Shown here in pieces: positions 55,507 to 64,000 of a stretch of DNA of 64,000 bases. The notes beneath the pieces were generated by a model. The model ran no database searches. It was given only the letters and a program-made list of their open reading frames with translations, and was not told where the DNA came from. The stretch spans positions 62,001-126,000 of the forward strand of contig DASPLX010000017.1 in NCBI GenBank assembly GCA_035627375.1. Direction: 5' to 3'. Within the stretch, counting starts at the first letter, position 1; each line of letters starts with the position of its first letter. Origin of the DNA: DASPLX01 sp035627375. Lineage in GTDB: Bacteria > Pseudomonadota > Gammaproteobacteria > Burkholderiales > Burkholderiaceae_D. Made by a program: the position numbers and the translations under genes.

Positions 55507-55992
55507 ATGCCTGGCCAGAAATCTGCTTCCGCCGACAAACCGTTCTACGTCGTCCGCAATTCCCGCATCCACGGCCGGGGCGTGTTCGCCGCGCGCAACA
55601 TCCCCGCCGACACTCTCATCATCGAATACGCCGGCCGCCGCATTACCGACGATGAAGCGTCCGAACGCGGCTCGTCCGATCCGAACAACCCGTATCACAC
55701 CTTCTTTTTCAGCCTGGAGGATGGCCGGCTGATCGACGGCGGCGACCGCGGCAACGACGCACGCTGGATCAATCATGCGTGCGAGCCGAATTGCGAGGCG
55801 CGCGAAGAAGGCGGCCGCGTGTTCATTCATGCGCTGCGCGACATCAAGCGCGGCGAGGAATTGAATTACGACTACGGCTTGATCATCGAGGAACGGCACA
55901 CGGCCAAGCTCAAGCAAGCCTATGCCTGCCATTGCGGAGCAAAAACCTGCCGCGGCACGATGCTCGCCCCGAAACGCAAGAAACGCTCGTAA
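55507..55992 (+). CDS. Minimal SET-domain lysine methyltransferase with post-SET motif
   Basis: A 161-residue protein that is almost only a SET domain: NSRIHGRGVFAARNIPADTL (SAM site), WINHACEPNCEARE (NHxCxPN, residues 89-95), RGEELNYDYGL (ELxYDY), and a post-SET cluster CHCGAKTC (141-148). SET enzymes transfer methyl from S-adenosylmethionine to protein lysine. The target is unknown; an H1-like Lys/Ala tail occurs on the window's TopB, one conceivable substrate. The start at 55507 lacks a Shine-Dalgarno, and an in-frame TTG lies at 55501. Confidence 0.9.
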   Translation: MPGQKSASADKPFYVVRNSRIHGRGVFAARNIPADTLIIEYAGRRITDDEASERGSSDPNNPYHTFFFSLEDGRLIDGGDRGNDARWINHACEPNCEAREEGGRVFIHALRDIKRGEELNYDYGLIIEERHTAKLKQAYACHCGAKTCRGTMLAPKRKKRS

Positions 55993-56004
55993 ACAAGGAC
56001 TTAC

Positions 56005-56032
56005 GGCGCCGCCCTCCGGTTTTGGCGGCGCC
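56005..56032. terminator. 9-bp hairpin between convergent SET and AsmA genes
   Basis: GGCGCCGCC (56005-56013) and GGCGGCGCC (56024-56032) form a perfect stem with a 10-base loop containing TTTT. No T-run follows. It lies between the two convergent stops and could end both. Confidence 0.5.
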
Positions 56033-56044
56033 CACGAGCCCCGC

Positions 56045-58414
56045 TTACTTGCCGAACAAGCCCTTCAATTTGTCTTGAAGCTGCTCTTGCAGCTTCTTCT
56101 TGACGTCTTCCTTCTTCTCGTCGAGTTTCTGCTTGGCGATGTCGCCAGCCAGCGCGCCGAAATCGATCTTCCAGCCGATCGCCGCGAACGGCCCCGACAA
56201 GCGCACCGGCACCGTCACGCCTTTCAGGGCTTGCAATTCGGGGCCGCCCTGGCCTTGCAGCGTCGAAACCACGGTTGCCTTGACCAGGTAATCGAGCCGC
56301 TCCGCGCCAAGATTGACGTCGCCCGCGCCGCCGATGCGCAACAACGGCGACTTGATCGACAAATCCTCGTTGCGCGCCACGCCTTTCGCAATGCGGAAAC
56401 TGCCGCTCAATTCGCTGAAGTCGGTTTTCTGGTCCGTGGAGCCGGTGCCGGTTTGCGCCGCCGGCTGGGCGCCGGGGCTATTGCCGCGCAAGGCGCCGAT
56501 CCTGGCCTTGGCGTCGCGAATCACTTGCGCCACGTTGACGCCGCGCACCGCGCCGTCGCGCAACTCGATCCGGGCCGTGCCGCCCAATGCGCGCTTCATT
56601 TGCGACACCGTCGCTCCTTGGGCAGCGATGTCGATCTGGACATTACCCTTGCCGTCGATCGGGTCTTTTCCGATCGCGTCTTTCAGCAAGGCGCCGATGT
56701 TGATGCCGGCCAGGTTCTGCCTGGCCGTGAATTGCGGCGGCTCGGTCGCCGTTGCCGATAGCGAGCCGGTCACGGTGCCGCCGTAGAGATTCGCGTTCAG
56801 GGAATGGATTTCGGCCTTGCCATTCGCCGCGCGCATGCCGACGCGCAGATTCGACACTTTCATGTTCTGCACCTTGGCGGCATCGACGCGCAGCGTGCCG
56901 TTCGCATTCAAGGTTTTCAAGGCGCTCAGATCGATCGGCTTTTCCGGCGCACCGGGCGCCGATGCCGCCGGCGCGGAGGCAGGTCCAACCGCAGGCTTGT
57001 TGACCCGATAACGGTCGAGATCGATGCGATCGAAGCCGATGTCGAAGTTGAACGCCAGCGGCGAGAATCGGTTGACGCCGAACCTGGCGTCATATCTGCT
57101 CTCGTCGAGATCGCCTTTCAAGGCGGCCGTTGCCGTACGCTTGCCAAGATCGATGTCGGCGCGGCCGTTGGTTTTCCATTTCAAGGTGCCGCCGCCGGGA
57201 TTCGGCAAGGTGAACGAACCCGCGATCGTCGGCAAGGCGATCGTTTGCGCTTGCAGATCGGCGACGAGCGGCGTCGTCAGCGAGCCGTTGATCGCATTGC
57301 CGCCCTGCTTGCCGTCGAGCGCGAGCGTCAGCTGCGGCGAGGAGAACGCCATCTTGTCGAGATTGCCCGCCAGGGCGCCCGACAGCTTGAGGGCGGCGTC
57401 CAGTCCAGCGTCCTTGATCGCCGCATCGAGCGTCAAGGCCGGCAGCTTGAACGCCTGCGGCGAGCCCTCGAACGAGGGCGTAGCGAATTTCGCGCTGACG
57501 GTGCGGCTGCCCTCGGTGAGCTTGGCATCGCCGGCCAGCTTGCCGCCCGACACGGCCCGGTCCGTGATCGCCAGCTTGGGCGCCTCGAACTTGAATTCGA
57601 TCGCTTGCTTGCCTTGCTTGCCGTCGAATCCGAAGACGATGCCGTCGAGCGTGAATTGCTTGGCATCCGGCCTGAGGTCGGCCGCACCCTTCAATGTCAG
57701 TTGCACGTCGCTGAAATCGAGAACCTTGCCCATGACGGCGGCATCGATGTCTCGCAAGACGACATGCCGGTTCGCGAGATCGAGCGTGAAACCGCTTTTT
57801 GCCGACACCTTGGCGTCCATGGCCGGTTGGCTACTCTTGACCGCGGCCGCGATATCGAACTTGCTGGCGGCACGGTCGGCGATCTTGCCGGTTTCCAGGC
57901 GCAGTTCGGCGATCGTCAGCTTGCGGCCGGCCATCCGGTCGTCGAAGGTGAGCAAGCCCTTGGTCACTTGCACGCCGTCGATGTCGAACTTGATCTGCTC
58001 TCCCGATTCCTCCTTCGACATCAGATCGTCGAAGTTGGTGCTGCCATCCTTGTTGCGTCTGAGATTGGCGTGCAAGCCGTCGACCACGACGCGGTCGACG
58101 ACCAATTGGCTGGAGAACAGCAAGGGGAACAAGGCGACCGATACCTTGGCGTGTTCGATCGACGCAAAGGTTTCCGGCGCACCGTGCTCGGAGATGCTGA
58201 GCTTGCCGAGATCGGCGCCGATCTTCGGAAAGAAGGTCAGCTTGATCTCGCCCGGGATCGACAGCGTGCGCTGCTTCTTTTCCTGCACCAATTTGATGAT
58301 GAGGGGCTTGTAATCGTTCGGATTGAAGGTGGCCGCCACGATGGCGGCGGCGGTGAGAGTCACGCCGAGCGCGGCGGCGAGAACGATCAACGCAATCTTC
58401 AACGGTTTCGGCAT
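56045..58414 (-). CDS. AsmA family protein
   Basis: A 789-residue protein with one N-terminal helix (~6-27, IALIVLAAALGVTLTAAAIV) and a long periplasmic beta-rich chain. The start has the AsmA pattern (FNPNDYKPLIIKLVQEKKQR, LSIPGEIKLTFFPKIGADLG), and the C-terminal AsmA_2 segment is NVAQVIRDAKARIGALRGNS to GAERLDYLVKATVVSTLQGQ. A Pro/Ala linker lies in the middle and a Lys-rich coiled tail ends it. AsmA-like proteins bridge membranes and influence outer-membrane lipid assembly. Single gene. Confidence 0.93.
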   Translation of the reverse strand: MPKPLKIALIVLAAALGVTLTAAAIVAATFNPNDYKPLIIKLVQEKKQRTLSIPGEIKLTFFPKIGADLGKLSISEHGAPETFASIEHAKVSVALFPLLFSSQLVVDRVVVDGLHANLRRNKDGSTNFDDLMSKEESGEQIKFDIDGVQVTKGLLTFDDRMAGRKLTIAELRLETGKIADRAASKFDIAAAVKSSQPAMDAKVSAKSGFTLDLANRHVVLRDIDAAVMGKVLDFSDVQLTLKGAADLRPDAKQFTLDGIVFGFDGKQGKQAIEFKFEAPKLAITDRAVSGGKLAGDAKLTEGSRTVSAKFATPSFEGSPQAFKLPALTLDAAIKDAGLDAALKLSGALAGNLDKMAFSSPQLTLALDGKQGGNAINGSLTTPLVADLQAQTIALPTIAGSFTLPNPGGGTLKWKTNGRADIDLGKRTATAALKGDLDESRYDARFGVNRFSPLAFNFDIGFDRIDLDRYRVNKPAVGPASAPAASAPGAPEKPIDLSALKTLNANGTLRVDAAKVQNMKVSNLRVGMRAANGKAEIHSLNANLYGGTVTGSLSATATEPPQFTARQNLAGINIGALLKDAIGKDPIDGKGNVQIDIAAQGATVSQMKRALGGTARIELRDGAVRGVNVAQVIRDAKARIGALRGNSPGAQPAAQTGTGSTDQKTDFSELSGSFRIAKGVARNEDLSIKSPLLRIGGAGDVNLGAERLDYLVKATVVSTLQGQGGPELQALKGVTVPVRLSGPFAAIGWKIDFGALAGDIAKQKLDEKKEDVKKKLQEQLQDKLKGLFGK

Positions 58415-58505
58415 GAAAACTCCGGGATTCGATGACTATTGGGAACGATTCGATCATACCCGCTTCGCTGCGTTCTTGACGCCGCTCGCGAATGCGGCGC
58501 GGCGC

Positions 58506-60668
58506 TCAATCGCCCGATTCGCGCTCCAGCGTGATCCGCAGCGTCGCGGACGTCGGCGTGCTCGACAGCGTGCTCCGGTCGCCGCCGGCGCCGCGATAAT
58601 GCTCTTCCGATCGCCGGTCCCGGCGCAATAGATTGCTGGCGCCGATACGCAACCGGGTCTTGCCGTCCAGCGCCCACAAGCCGTAGATGTCGAGACCGCG
58701 CCCGGCCGTACTCCAGGAGGCCGTTTCCGCCGATTGCCGCACGCTGCCGCCGCTTCGGAAATGGAGATCGGCGCCCAGCGTCGGGCCCGAGCCGCGCGGG
58801 CGATAGTCGAAGCCGAGATTGAGGCTGACCGGAACCTGGCTGTCGAGCCGGTTATGGGGCGCGGGAACCGCATCGACCCGGGACCAGTTGCGCGCCAGGT
58901 TGGCGCGCAACTCGATGGCAGGCGCATCCGCCAGCAACAGCTTCAGCGGAAACTTCGCTTCCAGCGCAACGCCGCGCGCCAGCGCACGGCCACCATTGAC
59001 GGGCATCGATACCCACGCCGCACCGTCCTGGAACAGGTTCGGCAAGATCACGTCGTCGATGCGGCGCACGAACGCGCTGGCGCTCAGCAATCCCTCGCGG
59101 CCGAGATGATGATCGTAGACGGCATCGATGCCCCATGCGATTTCCGGCCCGAGGGCCGGATTTCCCTGGGTATCCGGCTTGGCGGCGCTGTTGTTGTTAT
59201 CGACCGTATAGCGGCGCGGAATCAGCTCGAGCATCGTCGGCGCCTTCCAGGTGCGCGCCAGGCCGATCCGCAATTGGCGTTCCGGCGACAGCTTGTGCAA
59301 CGACTGGAGTACCGGGCTCGCCACCGCGGTCCGCCGGATCACCGGCGCGACGGCGCCGCTCTCGACGGCGGTGCGCAGCGATTCCCAACGCAAGCCGGCC
59401 GCCAGCGACCAGGCCGCATCGATTTGCCATTCATCCTGCGCGAACAGCGCCCATCGATGCAAGTTGCCGTGGTAACGGTCGTCGCCGACTGCGCGCAACG
59501 GGCCGGCGGGAGCGGCCCGGCGCTCCACCCGGGTCTGGGCACGGCCGGCGCGCGCCGTATCCCAACCGAAGCTCAACACATGGTCGTCTCCGGCCAGCAC
59601 GGCATACTTGCCGCTGAAGTGGAGGCCGCCTTCGCGTATCGACGATGCCACCAGATGCACGGCGGGATCGCGCACGATGCCGGATCTGCCGTTGAATTCG
59701 AAGTCGGAACGGCGACGGCTGAAATTGCCGCCCCCCTTCAGTTCCAGGCGGGCGCCGTCGCCGAGCGGGCTGGTCCAGAGCAGATCGCTACGGACGAAGG
59801 GCGCGAACACTTGCAACATGCTGTTGTTGTCCGGATAGCGGCTGTGCTCGCCGGCCAACGCCTCCTCGTGCGTTTCGGAACCGGCCGTGCGCCGGTGGGC
59901 GTCGACAAAGGTCTGGGAAACGAGCGACCTGCCGCCGGCCAGCCTCCAGTCGATGCGTGCCGACAGGCTCAGCGCGTCGATCTTGTTCGATTCCCGGACT
60001 TGCGTGCGTCGATGCACGTGCCGGCCGCTATCGTCCACGCCGATGTCTTCCTCCTGCGACGGCGACGCGGTACGGGTGCGGACGAGCCTGGCCGCCAGCG
60101 TATAAGCATGGTCGGCGCCGCTGCCGGAGACCTGGCCGCCGACCTCGGGCGCATACCGGCCGCCTTGCGCCGCCACGCCGAACTTGAGCTCGCCGCCGCT
60201 GCGCGCGACCGCCTTCCTCAAGACGATATTGATAGTGCCGGCGATCGCCTGCGCGCCGGTGTCGGCCGAGGCGGTGCGCAAGATCTCGATGCGCTCGATC
60301 AGGTCCGGCGCGATCGATTCGAGCGTGAATCCGGCCGGCGCCGCCACGCCGTTGAGCAGTATCTGCGTATAGCCAGAACCGAGGCCGCGCATCCGGATTT
60401 CGGTGCCGCGGCCATTGCGGTCGCCGACGGTGATGCCGGGCAGGCGCTTGAGCACATCGGTCAGCGTGCGGTCGCCATGGCGTACCAGTTCGTCGTGCTC
60501 GACGATGATGCTGCTGGCGGTGTCCTGCCGGCGCTGATCATAGCGGGCGGCGGCGACCTCCACCTTGGCGGGGGAGGAAGCGGATTGGCCGCCCGCATCG
60601 GCAAGCGCATGGACCAGCGGGAACAGCGAAATGACTGTGCCGCCGAGGGCGTGTAAGCGAAAGTGCAT
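58506..60668 (-). CDS. TonB-dependent outer-membrane receptor
   Basis: A 720-residue receptor. The signal peptide is ~1-27 (GGTVISLFPLVHALADA). A plug domain follows (TLTDVLKRLPGITVGDRNGR, GSGYTQILLNGV, IERIEILRTASADTGAQAIA, GTINIVLRKA), then a 22-strand barrel with the TBDR C-terminal region. A possible TonB-box-like VEVAAARYDQ lies after the signal peptide. The chain ends TLRITLERESGD, without the terminal aromatic residue typical of Omp folding signals. The ligand is unknown. AAGGAT precedes the ATG at 60668. It lies 148 bp downstream of the M56-M23 gene in the same orientation. Confidence 0.9.
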   Translation of the reverse strand: MHFRLHALGGTVISLFPLVHALADAGGQSASSPAKVEVAAARYDQRRQDTASSIIVEHDELVRHGDRTLTDVLKRLPGITVGDRNGRGTEIRMRGLGSGYTQILLNGVAAPAGFTLESIAPDLIERIEILRTASADTGAQAIAGTINIVLRKAVARSGGELKFGVAAQGGRYAPEVGGQVSGSGADHAYTLAARLVRTRTASPSQEEDIGVDDSGRHVHRRTQVRESNKIDALSLSARIDWRLAGGRSLVSQTFVDAHRRTAGSETHEEALAGEHSRYPDNNSMLQVFAPFVRSDLLWTSPLGDGARLELKGGGNFSRRRSDFEFNGRSGIVRDPAVHLVASSIREGGLHFSGKYAVLAGDDHVLSFGWDTARAGRAQTRVERRAAPAGPLRAVGDDRYHGNLHRWALFAQDEWQIDAAWSLAAGLRWESLRTAVESGAVAPVIRRTAVASPVLQSLHKLSPERQLRIGLARTWKAPTMLELIPRRYTVDNNNSAAKPDTQGNPALGPEIAWGIDAVYDHHLGREGLLSASAFVRRIDDVILPNLFQDGAAWVSMPVNGGRALARGVALEAKFPLKLLLADAPAIELRANLARNWSRVDAVPAPHNRLDSQVPVSLNLGFDYRPRGSGPTLGADLHFRSGGSVRQSAETASWSTAGRGLDIYGLWALDGKTRLRIGASNLLRRDRRSEEHYRGAGGDRSTLSSTPTSATLRITLERESGD

Positions 60669-60816
60669 GGATATCCTTGTCAAAACATAGGATCGCGGCG
60701 CGAGCGAACTCCCGCCGCGCAGGCCGGCGAGCGTGGAATTCGTCGAGCAGGGAGTCGTCGGGAAGGCGCCGCCGGGATCGGCGGCGCCGTGGAACCGGCG
60801 CGCGGTTAGCGTGCGG

Positions 60817-62421
60817 TCAGTGTGAGATACGGCGGTCGCGATCGCGCAAGGCGGCCTCGGTACCGTATTTATCGAGGCCGGCGAGCACCCGTTCCGGGTC
60901 GATGCGCCGGCCGCCGTGCATGACTTCGAAGTGCAGATGCGGTCCGCTCACCGCGCCGCTCACGCCGGCCGTGCCGATGCGCTGCCCGGCCTTGACCGTA
61001 TCGCCGGCCTTGACCGAGCGGCGGTCGAGATGGGCATACAGCGAGCGCAAGTCGTTGCCGTGCTGGATGAGAATGACCTTGCCATAGTTCGGATTGCCCT
61101 CGAAACCGTCGTCGCCGGAGACGATCACGGTGCCGTCGACCGGCGCCAGGATCGGCGTGCCGATCTTCGCGCCCAGATCGATGCCGCCGTGCGTGCTGGT
61201 TCCGCCGTTGCGCGGCACGCCGAAGAAGCTGTTGACGCGCATCTTGGCAAGCGGCGGCCGCCAGGCCGGCAAGGCCGGCGCGACAGCGGTGCCGGGTACC
61301 GCGCCGGCCGCTTCGGTCGGCGCCGGGGTCGGATCGCCGGGGCGGGCAAAGGCGGGCTGCAACAGGATGCTGGCGCCCGCCACCGCCATCAACGCGCCGG
61401 CGACGGCGCACTGCGACAGCAGGCTCGGGCGCATACTGCCGTTCTGCCGGATCAACCTGACCCGCGCCCCGAGCGTCTCGGCGCACGCGTCGCCGAAAGC
61501 CAGCGTGGGCCGCGGCGGGGTGCGGAACACCGCCTGCTGCAGCTTCGACTGCAATTTCAATTGCAACACCAGCGCGGCCGCGTATTGCTGGCGTTGCGGC
61601 TGCGGACGGCCGGCCAACACCAGGCGGTCGCAGCTTATCTCCTGCGCCCAATTCAAGCGGGCGCCGAGTTTGCGCATGATCGGGTTGAACCACAGCGCGG
61701 TTTGCGCCAGCAGGCTCGCGCACAGCCACCAGGGATCGCGGCGGCGCCAATGGGTCAATTCATGCGCGACGATCATCTGCTGCTGTTGCGGATCGAAGTC
61801 GCGCAAATGGCGCGGCAGCAAGAGGCGCGGCCGGAGGATGCCGATCAGCATCGGCGAAATCGCGGCCGGCGTCTCCAGCACCGCCAGGTTGCACCGTGCA
61901 AGACGGCGCAATTGCGCATCGTCGAACGCCGGATGCCGGTGCAGCGCGGCGGCGTCCAGCACGCTGGCCGATGCCAGCAGGCCGCGCAATTCATGCCGCG
62001 CGGCCCGCCAGCGCAAGACGGCATGGAACAGTCCGGCGCCGTAGAGCAACACCCAGAGGTAGGACAACGCCCTGATCCAGCGGCCGCCGGCGGCATCGCC
62101 CGACGCCTCCTGCCCGCCAAGCTCCGGCGCAAGATCGGCCTGCGCCAAGACCGTCGTCGACAGCGCATCGGCGCCGGCCGGCGCAGCGGCGAACGTGAAC
62201 CCGTTCAGCACGCTGAACCGCGCAGTCTGCGGCAGCAGGACCAGCACGAACGCCGCCACCGCCAGCGCTTGCGCCAGCAGCCAGACCGCGCGCTGCGCCG
62301 CCAGGCCGGGCCGGATCCGCAACGCCAGCTTCAACACCGCCCATATGCCGAGCGCCACCACGATGGAATTGAAACTGGCCTGCGCGAACAAGAGGACGAA
62401 CATATCGATCGGCATCGTCAT
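60817..62421 (-). CDS. BlaR1-like M56 metallopeptidase fused to an M23 domain
   Basis: A 534-residue two-enzyme protein. The membrane half has helices at ~10-30, ~45-65, ~118-135 and ~236-250. The M56 zinc site is HELTH (220-224) with the third ligand in AQEISCD (E261). A further helix (~336-358) leads to a periplasmic M23/LytM domain with ligands H411 and D415 (HGGIDLG) and HLH (495-497). BlaR1 normally carries a penicillin-binding sensor instead of M23. It probably cleaves the cognate BlaI when the cell wall is altered. AAGGAG precedes the ATG, which overlaps the BlaI stop. Confidence 0.92.
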   Translation of the reverse strand: MTMPIDMFVLLFAQASFNSIVVALGIWAVLKLALRIRPGLAAQRAVWLLAQALAVAAFVLVLLPQTARFSVLNGFTFAAAPAGADALSTTVLAQADLAPELGGQEASGDAAGGRWIRALSYLWVLLYGAGLFHAVLRWRAARHELRGLLASASVLDAAALHRHPAFDDAQLRRLARCNLAVLETPAAISPMLIGILRPRLLLPRHLRDFDPQQQQMIVAHELTHWRRRDPWWLCASLLAQTALWFNPIMRKLGARLNWAQEISCDRLVLAGRPQPQRQQYAAALVLQLKLQSKLQQAVFRTPPRPTLAFGDACAETLGARVRLIRQNGSMRPSLLSQCAVAGALMAVAGASILLQPAFARPGDPTPAPTEAAGAVPGTAVAPALPAWRPPLAKMRVNSFFGVPRNGGTSTHGGIDLGAKIGTPILAPVDGTVIVSGDDGFEGNPNYGKVILIQHGNDLRSLYAHLDRRSVKAGDTVKAGQRIGTAGVSGAVSGPHLHFEVMHGGRRIDPERVLAGLDKYGTEAALRDRDRRISH

Positions 62422-62801
62422 GACGACTTCTCCTTGCCGTCCGGCCAGTCGCGCAACATTTGTTCGAGTTCGGCCAGCTCTTGCTGGTCGACCAGTTTGC
62501 TGCCGGTAAACATATGGATCGGCAAGGGAGCGTCGAGCTCCATCACGCGCTGCCCGAAATCGTGGGCGAATGCGGCCAGCGTGCCCACTTTGTCGACCGC
62601 CGCCGCATATACCTGCACGCCGTGCTCGGTACGCTGGCTGACCATCTGCTTTTCCAGCATCCGTTCCAGGGTCTTGCGCGTGGACGAGAACGACCAAGCC
62701 AGTTCGGCGACCGCGCGCTCATGGATTTCACGGGCGGAAAGAGGCTGTTCTTTCCATAAGACTTTCAATAGGCTCAGTTCCGAGACGGAGGGAATCGACA
62801 T
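62418..62801 (-). CDS. BlaI/MecI family transcriptional repressor
   Basis: A 127-residue winged-helix repressor (VSELSLLKVLWKEQPLSARE, then LAWSFSSTRKTLERMLEKQM, about residues 5-75) with a C-terminal dimerisation and cleavage region (FAHDFGQRVMELDAPLPIHM). It represses its operon until cut by its M56 partner. The start at 62801 is the family N terminus with GGAG upstream. Three operator-like repeats lie just upstream. Its stop overlaps the next gene's start by 4 bp. Confidence 0.92.
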   Translation of the reverse strand: MSIPSVSELSLLKVLWKEQPLSAREIHERAVAELAWSFSSTRKTLERMLEKQMVSQRTEHGVQVYAAAVDKVGTLAAFAHDFGQRVMELDAPLPIHMFTGSKLVDQQELAELEQMLRDWPDGKEKSS

Positions 62802-62822
62802 GGGAAGGGCTCCAATGAGGTT

Positions 62823-62891
62823 TGTGACCAATGACGCAACTATGTGACAAATGTCGCATATGGTCAAGGAGTTTTTGCGACATTTGTCGCA
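62823..62891. promoter_or_regulatory. BlaI operator array (three TGxGACA-NN-TGTCGCA-like sites)
   Basis: Sites: TGTGACCAATGACGCA (62823-62838, degenerate), TGTGACAAATGTCGCA (62843-62858), TGCGACATTTGTCGCA (62876-62891, two perfect 7-bp arms). Centre spacing is 20 and 33 bp, near two and three helical turns. This agrees with the GACA-NN-TGTC core of BlaI/MecI operators. The array begins 22 bp before the BlaI ATG. Confidence 0.8.
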
Positions 62892-62921
62892 AGCATCGAT
62901 TCGCGGGCCTCGGAACGGCGC

Positions 62922-63941
62922 TCAGGCAGCGGCGATGGCGGCTTTCATCCTGGCGCGCCAGGCATTCGGCGTCGTTCCCGTCATTTGCTTGAAGACTTGG
63001 CGGAAATGCGCGACGTCGCGATAGCCGACCTGGGCGGCGATCGCGTCGATGCCCTCGGCCGCATGCGCGAGCCGATGCTTGGCGCTTTCGATGCGCAAGC
63101 GCTGCAGGTATTCGTTGGGAGTGTCGCCGGTGGCCTTCTTGAAGCGGCGCTTGAAGTTGCGCTCGCTCATGGTCGCCACCCCGGCCAGCACTTCGACGTT
63201 CAAGGGTTCGGCGAGATGCTGTTCCATGTGGCGTTGCGCCCTCAGGACGGCGGCATCCTCATGCTTCTTCTGGAAATCGAACAAGGCATAGGCAGTCTGC
63301 CGCTCGCGCCAGCCGTCGAGCACCAGCGCGCGCGCCACGTGGTCGGCGGCCTGGTAGCCGCACCAATGCTCGACCAGGTACAGGCAGAGTTCGGCATAGG
63401 CATTGATGCCGCCCGAGCAGAGAATGTCGCCGTCATGCGTGAGCATGCGCTCGGGCCGCAGGTCGACCTCGGGATAGCATTGCCGGAACATGGGCACGAA
63501 ACCCCAGTGCGTCGTGGCGGCGCGGCCGTTCAGCAATCCGGCTTCGGCCAGCACGAAGGCGCCGGTGCAGATGCTCGCCAGCTGCGCCCCTTGGCGATGC
63601 AGGCGCAATAGCTCAGGAATCACATCCCGGGCCCAGTCGCCACGCTCGGCGACGTTGGCGGCGGTCACGATGACGAGGTCGGCGGCGGCGATCTCGGAGA
63701 GCGCGCAGTGCGGCACCAGGCGCAAGCCATTCAGGCAGCGGACCTCGCCGGCGCCAACGCCGGCAAGGCGGACATTGAAATACGGCGCCGGATTGGTTTC
63801 GCACAATTGATTCCACAGCCGCCCCGCCTGGGTGAAGATATCCATCGGTCCGGCAACCGTGGTCGGCAAGGTTCCCGGCATGGCCAGGATCGCGACCTCG
63901 ACCGGACGGTTTCTGGCCTGTTTTCCCTCGTTGTTTGGCAC
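62922..63941 (-). CDS. GlxA-type AraC transcriptional regulator (DJ-1/PfpI fold)
   Basis: A 339-residue regulator. The N-terminal ~200 residues form a DJ-1/PfpI-like domain (VEVAILAMPGTLPTTVAGPM, DLVIVTAANVAERGDWARDV, LASICTGAFVLAEAGLLNGR with the nucleophile-elbow Cys). The C-terminal AraC module has two HTHs (LAGVATMSERNFKRRFKKAT, IAAQVGYRDVAHFRQVFKQM). GlxA-type proteins respond to small metabolites; the ligand is unknown. Its end is 31 bp from the operator array of the BlaI gene. The start near 63941 lacks a clear Shine-Dalgarno. Confidence 0.92.
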   Translation of the reverse strand: MPNNEGKQARNRPVEVAILAMPGTLPTTVAGPMDIFTQAGRLWNQLCETNPAPYFNVRLAGVGAGEVRCLNGLRLVPHCALSEIAAADLVIVTAANVAERGDWARDVIPELLRLHRQGAQLASICTGAFVLAEAGLLNGRAATTHWGFVPMFRQCYPEVDLRPERMLTHDGDILCSGGINAYAELCLYLVEHWCGYQAADHVARALVLDGWRERQTAYALFDFQKKHEDAAVLRAQRHMEQHLAEPLNVEVLAGVATMSERNFKRRFKKATGDTPNEYLQRLRIESAKHRLAHAAEGIDAIAAQVGYRDVAHFRQVFKQMTGTTPNAWRARMKAAIAAA

Positions 63942-64000
63942 GCGGCACGCTCACTTTCCTTGTGCGGCGCTGCTAGACTGAACGCTCCATCAACTCGAAT

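Noticed and set aside
58734..60656. 640-residue plus-strand frame opposite the TonB receptor
   Set aside because: Antisense shadow of a clear receptor; no start signal or domains.

Overview
The window looks like a chromosomal segment of a high-GC betaproteobacterium, probably Burkholderiales and most likely Oxalobacteraceae (Herbaspirillum/Herminiimonas/Massilia-like). The basis is the dprA-smg-topB gene order, a DUF3717 protein, an OFA-type MFS carrier, and protein similarities judged from memory. No rRNA, tRNA, CRISPR array, transposase or integrase gene was recognised. Almost all genes have normal starts and Shine-Dalgarno sequences; four long genes start with GTG or TTG.

Layout. 1-4.1 kb: end of dprA, smg, topB (with a histone-H1-like Lys/Ala tail). 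4.2-12.2 kb: small membrane protein, CDF metal exporter, lipoprotein, Ada/AlkA repair glycosylase, a LysR gene, a 2Fe-2S ferredoxin, an MFS carrier, a 42-residue membrane peptide translationally overlapped with a PLP aminotransferase. 12.2-15.8 kb: a more AT-rich islet of four very small minus-strand genes (including a 32-residue zinc-ribbon microprotein), an XRE-like HTH protein with a C-terminal NBR1/FW Ig-like domain, and a divergent family-5 solute-binding protein. 16.4-21.1 kb: a proteostasis cluster (second-type FtsH, CbpM, CbpA on the minus strand; three Hsp20 genes on the plus strand) fired from back-to-back sigma-32-like promoters that share a palindrome.

21.3-36.5 kb: GNAT, nitronate monooxygenase, GST with divergent LysR, lipoprotein, Lrp/AsnC with a divergent ACT-like protein, an RND efflux pair, a cupin-XRE regulator divergent from benE with two palindromic operators, and envelope/TPR proteins. 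36.7-48.1 kb: two radical-SAM enzymes, a solute-binding protein, an unknown membrane protein, a second GST, a phosphodiesterase, an FAD protein, and a diguanylate cyclase with three PAS domains in an exact 125-residue period.

48.2-64 kb: PA2169-type and DUF4142 stress proteins, the prkA-yeaH-spoVR stress operon, a minimal SET-domain methyltransferase, an AsmA protein, a TonB-dependent receptor, a BlaI repressor with an M56-M23 fusion metallopeptidase and tandem operators, and a GlxA-type AraC regulator.

The least explained parts are the HTH-NBR1 islet, the M56-M23/BlaI sensor, the SET protein, the triplicated-PAS cyclase and a dispersed ~65-bp repeat that abuts two stop codons.
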